Shown here in pieces: positions 1 to 10,984 of a stretch of DNA of 64,000 bases. Below the pieces are notes generated by a model. That model made no database searches, was not told the origin of the DNA, and saw nothing but the letters and a program-made list of their open reading frames with translations. The position numbers and the translations under genes were made by a program. The DNA lies in contig WOGZ01000031.1 in the NCBI GenBank assembly GCA_009733775.1, positions 124,001 to 188,000 of the forward strand, given 5' to 3'. Source of the DNA: Alectoria sarmentosa. Taxonomy: Eukaryota > Ascomycota > Lecanoromycetes > Lecanorales > Parmeliaceae. Within the stretch, counting starts at the first letter, position 1. The number at the start of each line of letters is the position of its first letter.

Positions 1-548
1 TGGCTCACCCTGGGCCTGCGTAAGGAGTGGGCACGTGTTGGGGGACATGGTTGACGTTTGCCAGAGCGTACTGGCTTGGATCAGTTGTGATCCGTGTCAC
101 ATAGTTGCCCGGGGCAGGTGCTGAGTATGGCCATTCTGAGTCACTGGAGACCTGCAAGGCGACATCTTCTATATGATGAGAGTTCACCTATTCCATGTAT
201 GCGTCAACGGAAGGACCTGAGTGACGGACGTTGATTATCCTTACCCTCAGATAGTGGCAAGAGCTTCTTGGCACCCCAGCTACCTGACAAGCCTCGCAGC
301 CGTTACCATCGAGGAGATCACCAGTACATTTGATCTTCCTCTTGCGGCAACGTGCACACTGTTTATCGCAAGTCAGCCTTCTTCTGCACCAGATCAGGCT
401 GTATGAGTTGCCTTGAAGAACGCACGGCTACACTGTTTCGCTTCCTCGCCTTCTTTCCCCCTCGTGGAGTTCTAGACTCATCACTCTCATTACCATCAGG
501 GTAAGATCTTGTATGAGCACGATAGGCCATTGACCTTGACTGAGCCAT
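1..548 (-). CDS. Zn(II)2Cys6 transcription factor, N-terminal part, cut by the left edge
   Basis: Probable fungal binuclear-cluster regulator binding DNA in the nucleus. The exon at 245-383 reads RRLTC-DKQCARCRKRKIKC and continues with the last cysteines (C-E-A-C and S-S-C-H-Y-L-R), giving the six-cysteine pattern C-x2-3-C-x6-C with a basic run. A 57-nt intron (188-244, GTAAGG...TAG) joins in phase to the exon 1-187 starting V-N-S-H-H-I-E, a typical continuation after the cluster. The 5' exon is less certain: ATG at 548 or 530, ending near 478 with a weak GTCTAG donor, is the only phase-compatible option I found. The rest of the protein, including any middle homology region, lies outside the window, so target genes cannot be inferred. 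Confidence 0.65.
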
Positions 549-3312
549 GACCTCGTTTGGGCGGCGGTAGGTGCTGAAACCTCGGGCGATTCCGTGATAA
601 GCACGGGTCGTTACCTTGTGCACTCAACACTGGGCTCGAATCGGAGTGAGCGGGCAGCGGTGTCAAGCTTTGTGTTGACGTGGACTCCAAGGTGAGAGGC
701 TCCCAGCAAAAAACAAGTCTTCCGAGAGGAACTGACGCCCTCCTAGCGACGTTCTCCCCACTTCGACTTTGGAAGATTTGGTCGGAGGCGGTGAAGTGTT
801 CAATAAGTCATAGTAAGCTATATGGGGATAGAAATTGGGAATGAAGACTTACTATAAGCAAAGCGAGGGAGACGTAAATTGCAGAGACGAGGACTGCTAC
901 AATCACGCAGCTGCAGGAGGACCAATTCGTTTCCAGATCAACACACAAGTGAAATGACCTGTCGACTGCTCCTTCGCAGGTAGGGTTGAAGTGTCTACCG
1001 ACAAAGAATAGCGGCTTCAGCTCTGCGCCTTACACGCTATTCATCCGGGGTGGGTCCAACATTAGCGGATACTTGCAGCCAGTGACATAACGGAGGCGGT
1101 AGCGACCGCCGATTACCTGCAAGATTCAATCGGATCTTGAGGTTCCGGTAGACGCTTCGGCCGCAAAAAATGGAGATGAAGTTGGAAGATTCTTGATACC
1201 ACTCTGTTCGGAGGAATCTAACCTCGGTTGACGCCAGAGGAGCTCAGAATGCAGCGCCAGAGAATAGGAACAGCCAATGCTTGGACGATCTTGACCCTTA
1301 CTTCCGAAAACATTATTGTCGATCGGCACGATCCAAGGCAAAGTGAAACTATCCATAGATGGCTGCTGAGAGAATCGGCAGGATCTCCTTCTCTCACAAC
1401 AAGGATGATTGCCCACCGTAGTAGCTCGTTTTGTTTTGTGATAGGTTGGTCATCATTAAGGGAAAAGATCATGTCTGATGGCAAAGTGTGCGTTGTCTGA
1501 TTGCTTAAGGGAGATGAATGTTTGATGGTGGTGGTAGGGCTCCCAGGCAAACTGGCTGCAATCCGATTCGTTCCCCACCTCTTTCTCTTCAGCTCACGCC
1601 AACCAATCGCCCAAAATAATTTGAATACATACTGCAATCTTCTACTTTAATGTGAGCGAGTCTCACAGTGTGTGAGATGAGGGTGCTTGCCAATTGATCA
1701 AATCGCACACCCGTGCCAGAACCAGGCTCTATCTCGGGCAACAAACCGAAAACAAGCTTACTTGCAGCCTCATGGGTCTCGGTTCCACTTACTGTACTAG
1801 ATCCTAGTGCTTCACCCACCACGCCTCGTGATTTTGCACACTACCTTGTCCAAACAGACTCATGTCAGCTCAAAGCCAATGTAAGCATTTTCGCGGGAGT
1901 GACTCTGGCGCAGGCATTCCGAGACTGAAAGCAACGGGTACCGCTGAGATTACTGTGCCAGGGCCGGATCGGAGCCGGTTCAATTGTTGAATTGGCGGGC
2001 AGAGCGATAGCCTTGCTGCTTCGTATTGCGTATATGTAGCAGGACGAAAAGGACATTCGAGCCAGCGGAGGTCGCCCGGATTCAGAAGTAACCTTATGCA
2101 CCCCTTTTCGACTCGGACCTGCTCGCACGGCTCGTGAGCGGCCTTACTACAAGGCGTGGGCTTTGAAAACTCCGGTGTCTGGCTCCTGCTGAGCAGTATC
2201 CCAACTTGGCATATCGGCAAATCTATCGCAGTAAAATTTGAAACGCTAAAGACGTTGAAACAGCCGCAACAATAGAGGCGTCGTCAAATATGGCCAAAGA
2301 CTGCTAAGTCTTCCCTGAAGTCTGTGGGGACCTCCATTAGGTTGGAGGCATGTGATCTGATTTGATTGGCAGCCACTGATGTTTGCCTAGCAGGTACTGG
2401 GCTAGGATTTCTGTAGTCGGTTCCAGCATGCTGAAGACGTAACGGGATCCAACGAATCTGTTGATTTGATACACCGCACGGATAGCTGCAGAGAAAAGAC
2501 GCTACCCCGTTGCCGCTGAGTACCATTTCAGGGGCGCAGAACGTGCTATGGTAGTTGTACGTTTAAAGAAGCAGGTGTGCACGTGTGAGATTGGCAGGGG
2601 GGAAGGATGCGGTCAGCATCTTGCATTTTCATAGGTTCTGAAATATCTTGCCCAGCGTTCCTTGATCCTCGATAAAACTCAGTTGGGTGTATCTGGTGAC
2701 ACTGTGAGAATTGCAGGCTTCGATTGTCATACGCCTGTTCAAAGGTACGGAGTGCTAAGACCCTCGCTGCCGTCACCAGAACATCTGCCAAGTCTTCAAC
2801 TTTCAAAATCTCAATGTTGAGTCCCTGAAAGAACGAACAAACGCCAGATACCCAACAGCCCCTTGCTGAGTTTCTGCCTCACCTCAAAAATCTAGGGACT
2901 ATTGTAGACGCCGCCGAACAACATGGTAGAGGTAGCCCTAGCAGATGGCCTGAGGTTGGCCTACGGGTCTAGCCTTTCCTCATTTAGACGCAACGTAAGC
3001 GCCCTTGCGGGTTACAGAACAATTGGCCACTCGTAGATTCCCAACAACAGTTGTGAGGCTAAAACATCTGCTTTATGAAGCATTCCGACTGTAAACATCT
3101 ACCGTATTGGATTTGAAAGCTTTATTGACAAGTCATTCGTGGGTAGCTATCAAGAGCTTTGCACTTCGCGAAGTTTCATAGGGGTGCCAGTCACTCTATT
3201 GTCACCCACGAGGCGCCATTCCCAAGTCTTGGCGGCGACCGTCCATTCAATTCATCAATCGCACGACCACCCTTTCTTCAGTGGTTCAGCACTGCCTAGA
3301 CACCTCCCCATT
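549..3312. other. Gene-poor stretch with no recognisable product
   Basis: About 2.7 kb in which only short open frames occur on both strands. The longest, on the minus strand at 1218-1637, has no motif I recognise. A minus-strand segment around 2560-2820 follows a good TTTCAG acceptor and reads like a real exon (G-L-N-I-E-I-L-K-V-E-D-L-A-D-V-L-V), but flanking exons could not be joined. The last 150-200 bases are probably promoter and 5' leader of the RRM gene. This may hold a decayed or very intron-rich gene. Confidence 0.5.
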
Positions 3313-4244
3313 ATGTCCGAATGCGATGAAAGGCCGCATGTCCAGGAGACTGGAAGTGGAGACATCAAGAATGATGAGAAAGTGGAAGAAACCAAGATCT
3401 TCGGGGAGGTCGATGAAGAGCCAGAGGAGGAAGCGCGAGAGAGACTACGCCGCGAGAGGGAAGCTAGAGCGCAAGCTTTGACATTGGAGATCGTGGGCGA
3501 TCTACCATATGCTGAGGTCAAGCCCCCAGAGAATGTTCTCTTTGTATGCAAGCTCAATCCTGTCACAGAAGGTCAGACCATCGATCTTACGACCTCTACG
3601 CATATGTCGCTGACAAACTCTGCCCAACAGATGAGGATCTAGATACGATCTTTAGCCGCTTTGGTCCAATCGTGTCCTGCGAAGTCATTCGAGACAAGCG
3701 CACGAAAGACAGCCTACAATATGCATTTATTGAATTCGAGAATCAGAAGGACTGCGAGCAGGCATATTTCAAGATGCAAGGAGTGTTGATTGATGATCAC
3801 CGCATCCATGTCGACTTTTCACAGAGTGTATGCAAGTTCTAAGCCTCCGCAAATGCCTATTACTGACCAAATCTATAGGTATCACGGCTTTCAGACAAAT
3901 GGCGAACTGCCACAAATTCTAAACGAGCGCAACACGGAGGGGGCTTTGGTGGCATTGCAGGTCTCGAGAAGAAGCGACAATTTAGGGCTATAGATCCGAA
4001 AGCTGACGAGGGTCGCAATCGTTCTAATGGCTATGGAATGGTCATTGACAAAGACGCCATACACCATGAACGAGACAGTGAATCCGATCAACAAGACCGG
4101 TCGCGCAAATACTCAAGAAGTCAGAGTCCCAGGAGCCACAATCGGTATCGAGAGCGTGTCCCTCAAGGAGATGTTTGGCGAAGAAGAGACAGAAGCAGGG
4201 GCTATCGACGAGATGATTATGAGGACCGCAGCAGAAGGCGGTAG
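3313..4244 (+). CDS. RRM protein of the Cyp6/Rct1/PPIL4 type lacking the cyclophilin domain
   Basis: Exons 3313-3571, 3631-3827 and 3879-4244 (introns 59 and 51 nt) give 273 residues. Residues about 35-60 are an acidic/charged helix, followed by E-V-K-P-P-E-N-V-L-F-V-C and a single RRM (about 74-152) with the family's characteristic D-S-L-Q-Y-A-F-I-E-F-E and V-L-I-D-D-H-R-I-H-V-D-F-S-Q-S segments. The tail is rich in RS/RD. These features match nuclear cyclophilin Cyp6 (S. pombe Rct1, human PPIL4), which links RNA polymerase II regulation and splicing. Those proteins start with a cyclophilin fold of roughly 170 residues. Here nothing resembling it precedes the ATG at 3313, and the upstream sequence looks like a leader. 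Either the gene is N-terminally truncated or the isomerase is encoded elsewhere. Confidence 0.85.
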
Positions 4245-4748
4245 TATCAAAGAGTGGTAAAGGCTTGGAGTAAAGATGAATTATTTACGAATCATGAGCC
4301 CATGGAGCGTATGCATTACTGGTGTTGGTGTGTACGCCTTGAACCATGAAAGGGGGACCGTGTGCAAACATTTAAAGACATGCCTACATGGCATGCATGT
4401 GGTTCGACTGTGTAGAACAAATTCCAATTATCCTACCTGACTAGTATTCCACCGCGCAGCTTGAAGAGTCCTGCAGACAAAGCACTTGCAGCACTACTTG
4501 TCAGAAAGCACACCATTCAGTGGCTTGATATTTGTTTCGATTGTTCTCTACTGACTGCATTTGGTTAAAAGGTAGGGCTTGGCATGCGGGCGATTGTAAA
4601 TAAGCCCCACCACTCCGCCATCTTGTTTGTGTTCCACTTGATCCTACCACACAAATGCCCAGACTCTCACCCAGTCGGGGCATCAAACACATTTCATGAT
4701 CAAATTACCAGAAACCATCTACAGCTATCATTGCACGTCTCATCAAAG
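4245..4748. other. Intergenic: 3' end of the RRM gene and promoter/leader of the UAP gene
   Basis: No gene seen. The sequence up to 4748 has an upstream in-frame ATG (4584), but homologues begin at or near the ATG at 4749, so this part is read as leader. Confidence 0.6.
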
Positions 4749-6398
4749 ATGACCTCAACGATGAACAAGATCCTCGAAAAGCTCAACCTCTCCTCCAAAG
4801 AAGAAGGCATTCCGGCGAAAGAGCCGACGGGAAAAGACTTCAGTGAACTACGGGAAATTTATGAAAAAGCAGGTCAAGAGCAAGTTCTAGCATTCTACGA
4901 TGAGCTTAATACCGCCGAAAAAGCAGTTCTCTTCGAGCGTCTCTCTTCTATCGATCCCAGTTACATCAACGAGATCTCTCAGAGAGCACTGAAGCCTCAG
5001 GGCTGTGGAAGAGAAGAGCAAATCAAACTCGAACCCTTGCCAAAAGAAGTGACCGCCTCAATACTTGATTCACAGTCAGAGGACATCGAGTCATGGTACA
5101 ACTCCGGCTTGGATCTGGTAGCCAAAGGGCAGGTTGCTGTAGTATTGATGGCTGGTGGGCAAGGTACACGGCTGGGTAGCTCTGCTCCTAAAGGATGTTT
5201 CAACATTGGTCTACCCAGTGAAAAGTCACTGTTCCAGATACAGGCTGAGAGGATATGGAAGGTCCAGCAGCTAGCGGAAAAGAAGAGTGGGAAGAAGGAC
5301 GTTGTCATACCTTGGTACGTGATGACCAGTGGACCTACAAGAGGGCCAACAGAAAGTTTCTTTGAGAAACACTCATACTTCGGCCTGGGAAAGGACGATG
5401 TGATCATCTTCGAGCAAGGAGTTCTTCCCTGCATCTCCAATGAAGGAAAGATCTTATTGGAGAGCAAGTCAGAGGTACATGCTATACTTCATGGGACCTG
5501 GCCCCGACGTTAACATCCATCTGCAGGTAGCAGTCGCTCCAGATGGTAATGGTGGCATCTACCAGGCACTCTTGACATCCAATGTTCGAACCGATATGCG
5601 GAAACGAGGGATCCAGCACATCCACGCCTACTGTGTAGATAATTGCCTGGCGAAAGTGGCTGACCCAGTATTCCTGGGCTTTTCTGCATCCAAGGACGTG
5701 GACATTGCCACCAAGGTGGTCCGAAAGAGAAGTGCGAAAGAACCGGTCGGCCTGATCTTACTCAAGAACGGGAAACCAGATGTAGTGGAGTACTCTGAAA
5801 TTGACACAGCTACTGCGGAAGCCAAGGATCCCAAGCAACCAGAGATCCTCAAATTCCGAGCAGCAAACATTGTTAATCATTACTACTCATTCCGCTTCTT
5901 GGAGACCATCGAGGAATGGGCGCACGAGCTTCCCCATCATGTGGCTAGGAAGAAGATACCCTACGTTGATATCGAAAATGGAGAGACTATCAAGCCAGAA
6001 AAACCAAACGGTATCAAGTTAGAGCAGTTCGTTTTTGATGTTTTTCCTATGCTGGATCTCAAGAAGTTTGCATCAATGGAGGTCAAGCGAGAGGACGAAT
6101 TCTCGCCCCTAAAGAACGCCAAAGGCACAGGTGAGGATGACCCAGATACGAGTAAGAAGGACATACTGGATCAGGGCAAGAGGTGGATCGAAACAGTTGG
6201 TGGGACTGTGGTGAGCGAGAGTGGAGCTGATGAAGCTGGGGTGGAGGTTTCACCTCTGATCAGCTACGTATGCCAATGGCCCCGGCCTCTTGATCGTACA
6301 ATAACTGATAGTCCGAATAGGGCGGAGAGGGTCTTCGCTTTCTCAAAGACAGGACAATCAAAGCTCCTGCCGTTATCGAGAAGGAGGCCTCGGAGTAA
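4749..6398 (+). CDS. uap1: UDP-N-acetylglucosamine pyrophosphorylase
   Basis: Makes UDP-GlcNAc from UTP and GlcNAc-1-phosphate in the cytosol, the last step before chitin, N-glycan and GPI synthesis. Exons 4749-5474, 5527-6267 and 6321-6398 (introns 52 and 53 nt) give 514 residues, close to yeast Qri1/Uap1 (477). The nucleotide-binding signature L-M-A-G-G-Q-G-T-R-L-G followed by P-K-G is at about residues 133-149. Further family blocks are P-W-Y-V-M-T-S, P-D-G-N-G-G-I-Y, and the C-terminal Y-G-G-E-G-L, which forms only after removing intron 2. The start at 4749 was preferred because it places the helical N-terminal region as in homologues; M5 is an alternative. No missing catalytic blocks were noticed. 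Confidence 0.95.
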
Positions 6399-7167
6399 TG
6401 GAGAGGTATGCACAACAGCTCTGCCTCTACAGGATCGAAGACAGTATACACGGTTATGTCTTTAAGAGATACAGTATAAGGACCAAAAAACCTTCATGGA
6501 GGCCTCTATCTATGACATCCAGCACGGAATGCCTGAAAAGCTATCAGCTATTTGAAGCAAAGGGGATGACAGTCCGCTGAGAAGCTGAATAATGCTCCGC
6601 TCCCATCTCCAACATTCCACCCCCACAATTCCGCCATCCCACGATCCCGCATGTAGTAAAGCGTAGATTCGAATTTGCCCGATAACGGTTGGGGCCTCTG
6701 TAGAACTTTGTTGACGTCTCTGTTCCCCAATTTCGCATTGTCAGGTCGTCCAGCTGCATCGGAGGGCTGAAGGTACATAGCGAGCTGTGCTTTGGGAGGA
6801 AGGAAGCGCTGTGCGGTTGAGGGAAGGAGATTTCAGGTCACAAGGTATGCTTCCTAACACCAAAGCTACTAAAGGAATTAGCAGAGAACAAAACCTCGGA
6901 GACTGAGACGCTGACAAGTTGCGCTGTCTTATAGGGATCATATTTTCGAGTTGGACTAGAAGGTACCCAACTTTTTCATAGACCAAAATCCATTGCTGCC
7001 ATCCACGCATTCACCCGTTCGCCCATTCTCTATAACCCCGCCCATCCAAATCACCATCCAGCATTACCTTCGTCATGGACCCATCACCATGGCAATATGG
7101 CAACCGCCAATACAGCATCAAGCTTTCTGATACAGGTGTCGCAGGGCTGCAAGAGTCACCATTGGAT
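6399..7167. other. Intergenic: UAP 3' region and promoter of the CCHC gene
   Basis: No convincing gene. A pyrimidine-rich segment at 7000-7075 (runs of CCATC/CACC) precedes the CCHC gene and is probably core promoter or leader. An in-frame ATG at 7075 would add 31 residues to the CCHC protein but is not expected from the family. Confidence 0.5.
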
Positions 7168-8178
7168 ATGTCTTCTTTATCGCGCCGAGCATGCTACAAA
7201 TGCGGGAACGTTGGGCATTACGCTGGTTAGCAAGATGCCTCCCTGGGCAAGAAGGCATGCAAGCTGATATCATACAGAAGTATGCTCATCATCAGAACGC
7301 CTATGCTACAACTGTAAGCTTCTTCGCTCCCGTGGTCCTTCCTCTTGGTGCGCTAAACCTCAATACAGGCAAACAGCCTGGTATGCATCTACTACTCCTC
7401 TACGTAACCTCAAGATAATTCGAGCGCATCTAATGCCTACAACAGGACATGAATCAAACGGGTGTCCGCATCCACGCACGACCGACAGTAAGTCGATAAT
7501 CACTCTGAGATCTCTAGAATTGTCACGCTGACACCGCAAAGCCAAGCAATGCTACCATTGCCAGGGTCTTGGGCACGTCCAGGCAGACTGCCCAACTCTG
7601 CGCATTAGCGGCGCCGGCACTGGAGGTGGACGCTGCTATTCTTGTGGCCAACCGGGTCATCTAGCGGTGCGTGCTCCTGCATCTCGTATTCGGTGTTCCT
7701 CGCTGACGGCATTCGACAGCGATCTTGCCCAAATGCAGGCTTTCAACCCGGACCTGCATTCGGTGCAGGTCGGGGATCCGTTCCTCCTCGTGGAGGATTC
7801 GCCGGCGGTTTTCGCGGAGGCTTTGCGGGAGGGGCTGGTGGTCCACGCCCTGCAACATGCTACAAGTGTGGTGGACCGAACCACTATGCTCGTGACTGTC
7901 AGGCACAAGCCATGAAATGCTATGCATGCGGCAAGCTCGTGAGTCGACTTCGGAAGATAATCTGTAAGTTTCAAGTCTAATATATGCAGGGCCATATTTC
8001 TCGCGACTGCACAGCTCCCAACGGCGGTCCCCTGACCTCCGCAGGCAAGGTCTGCTACAAGTGCGGTCAAGCAGGGCATATTTCTCGGGATTGCACAACG
8101 GCCGAAACGAATGGTCAGGTCCCTATTGATGGCGCTGTCGATCAAGTGCAGCAAGCGCCCGCCACGGCTGTTGCCTAA
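7168..8178 (+). CDS. gis2: Seven-zinc-knuckle CCHC nucleic-acid-binding protein (Gis2/CNBP/Byr3 type)
   Basis: Single-stranded RNA/DNA-binding protein associated with translation and mRNP granules in yeast. Seven exons (7168-7225, 7278-7313, 7369-7380, 7446-7487, 7542-7666, 7720-7938, 7990-8178) give 226 residues; one exon is only 12 nt. All seven C-x2-C-x4-H-x4-C knuckles are intact: C-Y-K-C-G-N-V-G-H, C-Y-N-C-K-Q-P-G-H, C-Y-H-C-Q-G-L-G-H, C-Y-S-C-G-Q-P-G-H, C-Y-K-C-G-G-P-N-H, C-Y-A-C-G-K-L-G-H and C-Y-K-C-G-Q-A-G-H. An RGG-like Gly/Arg linker separates knuckles 4 and 5, as in other ascomycete members. Several exon boundaries fall inside knuckles. The start M-S-S-L-S-R-R-A-C-Y-K-C matches the known family start; the upstream ATG at 7075 is an alternative. 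Confidence 0.93.
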
Positions 8179-8929
8179 TCCCCCTCAATGGACGGCCAAC
8201 GATTGAATCTCCTTTTTGTACCATAATCACACGCTCGTTCGCAAATGCTTGCAACAATCTCCTTTGTCCTTACTAGCACTCAATGTTAACGAAATCCCCA
8301 AAAGCGAGATTCCATTCAGTGGTGTTCTGCATCCCGGCATATCCAAAGACGTAACGAACGGCGTCATCTATGTCATCCATGTATTCTAATCATCTTGCTT
8401 CTGCTGGTGCTTCGCGAAGGAGAAGAGATGGAAGGACCTGGAGGAACGAAGGAAGACGGATGGATGGTAAGTGCATGGACGAGCGCGGCCAGAATAAAGA
8501 GCGAAAGTTGCGATGGAGGATCGTCGATAATGATGGTGGAGTTCGTTGCTCAGTCGAGTCGGTGCTCGGCTCTACTATGGTTCTCTAGATCCCAGAATAA
8601 GACCTCAAGAGTCAACGTTGGTTAGGCATAATTCTTCTTTCCATTCACAGTTGCAGCCTATCTCCTTGAAACCAGTCATGCATTCCTTTTCCGTCTTTGA
8701 CAGTCAAGAAATGCTCTAGCTTGGCAGCGTTGAAAATGAGGTTTCTACTTAAAGAGGACAGCTTGCCAAGACCCAGAGCTGTGTCTCCACAGCTCGACAT
8801 CCCACAATATCATCTCCAATTTCTTCCTTGACCAAACCTGTGCTCTTCCGTCCAGTTTGACGACTGTACCGCCAGTATTTACCCTATAGCTGCAGGCTAG
8901 AGATAGAATTTCCACGGGAATACCTCGTG
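8179..8929. other. Intergenic: 3' region of the CCHC gene and dmc1 promoter
   Basis: A purine-rich patch (about 8410-8480, GGAAGGACC/GGAGGAACGAAGG) produces short open frames but nothing recognisable. The last several hundred bases are the presumed promoter of dmc1. Confidence 0.5.
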
Positions 8930-10785
8930 ATGACTGCTTCCACGGCTGGAGACGATTTCGACGATGAGGTTTGGGCAATTTCACCACTTCAAATGACTGC
9001 CACTGAGAAAGTTTATCTAGGACTTCATCGTTGACATCGACGGCATCCAAGCCCACGGTATGCCCCATCGTCAGCGAGCCACAGCCATATAGTGCTCATG
9101 ATCAATAGGTGTGGGAGCAGCAGACATCACAAAGCTCAAGGCCAATGGCTACTACACTGTTGCCGTGCGAGTTTTCCTTTTCGCCGAAATAAAATGACTT
9201 GCTGACACTGCTAAGTCGGTCCACGCTGCCACCCGCAAGACACTCCTCAAGCTGAAAGGCTTCAGCGAGGTGAAGGTCGAGAAGATCAAAGAGGCGATTA
9301 CAAAGTTGCAGGTATGTCGCTATGCACTCATTCCCTGATTGACTTTGGCTACACCGCAAACATAGTGGCCAGCAAAAAGCTTGCTTACTATGCATCTCGC
9401 ACCAGCCTTCTGCATCCGGCTTCATCACAGCGGTTGAACTCGGTCACAATAGGAAAAGAGTATGCAAGATCTCAACTGGAAGCAAGCAGCTGGATTCCAT
9501 TCTCGGAGGGCAAGCCTGCCAGAGCCAGGTCCCCGTGCTCTCAGAGGCTGATAGTGTCCTAGTGGATTTCAGAGTATGAGCATTAGCGAGGCATGACTGT
9601 TTCCGACACGTTTCCTCAATACGGTAGCTAATTCGATGCGCGCACTAGGTCTATGGCGAATTCAGTGAGCTTACTGAATGAGTCTGGAGGCATTAACGTG
9701 TCTGACATGGAGATAGGATGCGGGAAGACTCAGCTTTCGCACACAATGTCTGTTGTCGCTCAGGTGCCTTGAAGATCTCCGTTCCACCAACGTCTACATG
9801 AGCTAAAGAACATCAGCTGCCGCCGGACATGGGAGGTGCAAGTGGAAAGGTCGCCTATATCGGTACGGATTCCAGAAATGAAGAGCCCCGATTCCCATTT
9901 GGCTTATCTTCGCCTCTTCTCCAGACACTGAGGGGACCTTTAGACCCGAGAGGTACCTCTCTCCCCTTTACAAGATGCCATCAAGAGCCCTACTCACGAT
10001 CTTAGAATCGCACAAATCGCCGAGCGATTCGGAAGTACACCTTCCATGCTCTTCACCCCAGAAACCCTACTGAAACCACCCAGTGGATCCCGACCAAGCC
10101 CAAGAAAACATTGCCTACGCCCGCGCCCTTAATAGCGAGGTCCGTATACACAATCTTCCCACTTAACACCCGGCGTCCCTCCCCCTATCCCTCCACAGCA
10201 TTTCGCTAACATTCGCTAACGTGCCAGCACCAACTCGAGCTTTTAAACACACTTTCCTCCTCTTTCGCCAGCAACGAATACCGCCTCCTTATAATCGACA
10301 GCATCATGGCCTGTTTTCGCGTCGACTACTGCGGTCGTGGCGAGCTGGCGGATAGACAGCAGAAGTTGAACCAATTCTTGTCAAAGCTGACGCATATGGC
10401 CGAGGAGTTTAATGTTTGCGTTTTGATGGTATGGATTTTCTACCACCCGTGCTGAAAAAAAAAGTAGGGGAGGGATGGTATACTGATGTTTGTGCAGACG
10501 AATCAAGTCCAATCCGACCCTGGTGCCAACGCTCTCTTCGCTGGTGCAGACGGCCGGAAGCCTGTGGGCGGACACATTCTCGCACATGCTTCGACCACAA
10601 GGGTCTTGCTCAGGAAGGGGAGAGGTGAGGAGAGGGTGGCTAAGATTCAGGACTCGCCTGGTCAGTCATTCCCAAAAAGTTACAGATCAAAAAATACGAT
10701 ACTGACTCCATGTGCAGACTGTCCTGAGCGCGAAGCAACCTACGTAATCACGAACGGCGGCATCAACGATCCAGAAAAGGCGTGA
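8930..10785 (+). CDS. dmc1: Meiotic recombinase Dmc1 (RecA/Rad51 family)
   Basis: ATP-dependent strand-exchange protein of meiotic recombination. Fifteen exons were joined in phase: 8930-8968, 9021-9057, 9109-9164, 9216-9311, 9406-9509, 9563-9590, 9649-9664, 9717-9763, 9817-9862, 9925-9952, 10006-10034, 10084-10139, 10228-10428, 10498-10660, 10718-10785, giving 337 residues, the normal Dmc1 length. Seen: the helix-hairpin-helix part (G-V-G-A-A-D-I-T-K-L-K), Walker A G-E-F-R-C-G-K-T-Q, Walker B L-L-I-I-D-S-I-M-A, and the Dmc1-type loop M-T-N-Q-V-Q-S-D-P-G-A. The C-terminus G-G-I-N-D-P-E-K-A ends as usual. Introns at 9510 and 9591 begin with GC. The first exon is short and acidic; its ATG is the least certain part. 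The junction 10034/10084 gives R-F-G-M-D-P-D-Q where Val is more common. Confidence 0.93.
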
Positions 10786-10984
10786 TTGAAGAGAAGTGAG
10801 GACATTTGGCACAGATGGAAGGAAAATTTTGCTTGATCGTATACCACCACGTCGCTTCATCCCACGGATTCTGCAACAGAGCCGGCGTACAGCCCATCGG
10901 CTTGCATGGAACATTGGCTCAGCAATGAAAACAATAAACGCTCCTTATGGTATCATTCCCATCAGACGAACAAATACCATGGCG

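Noticed and set aside
1218..1637. 139-codon minus-strand frame
   Set aside because: No motif, begins without a convincing start, and overlaps other equally long frames on the opposite strand.
7075..7167. Upstream in-frame ATG of the CCHC gene
   Set aside because: Would add 31 residues not expected in the family; the start at 7168 matches known homologues.
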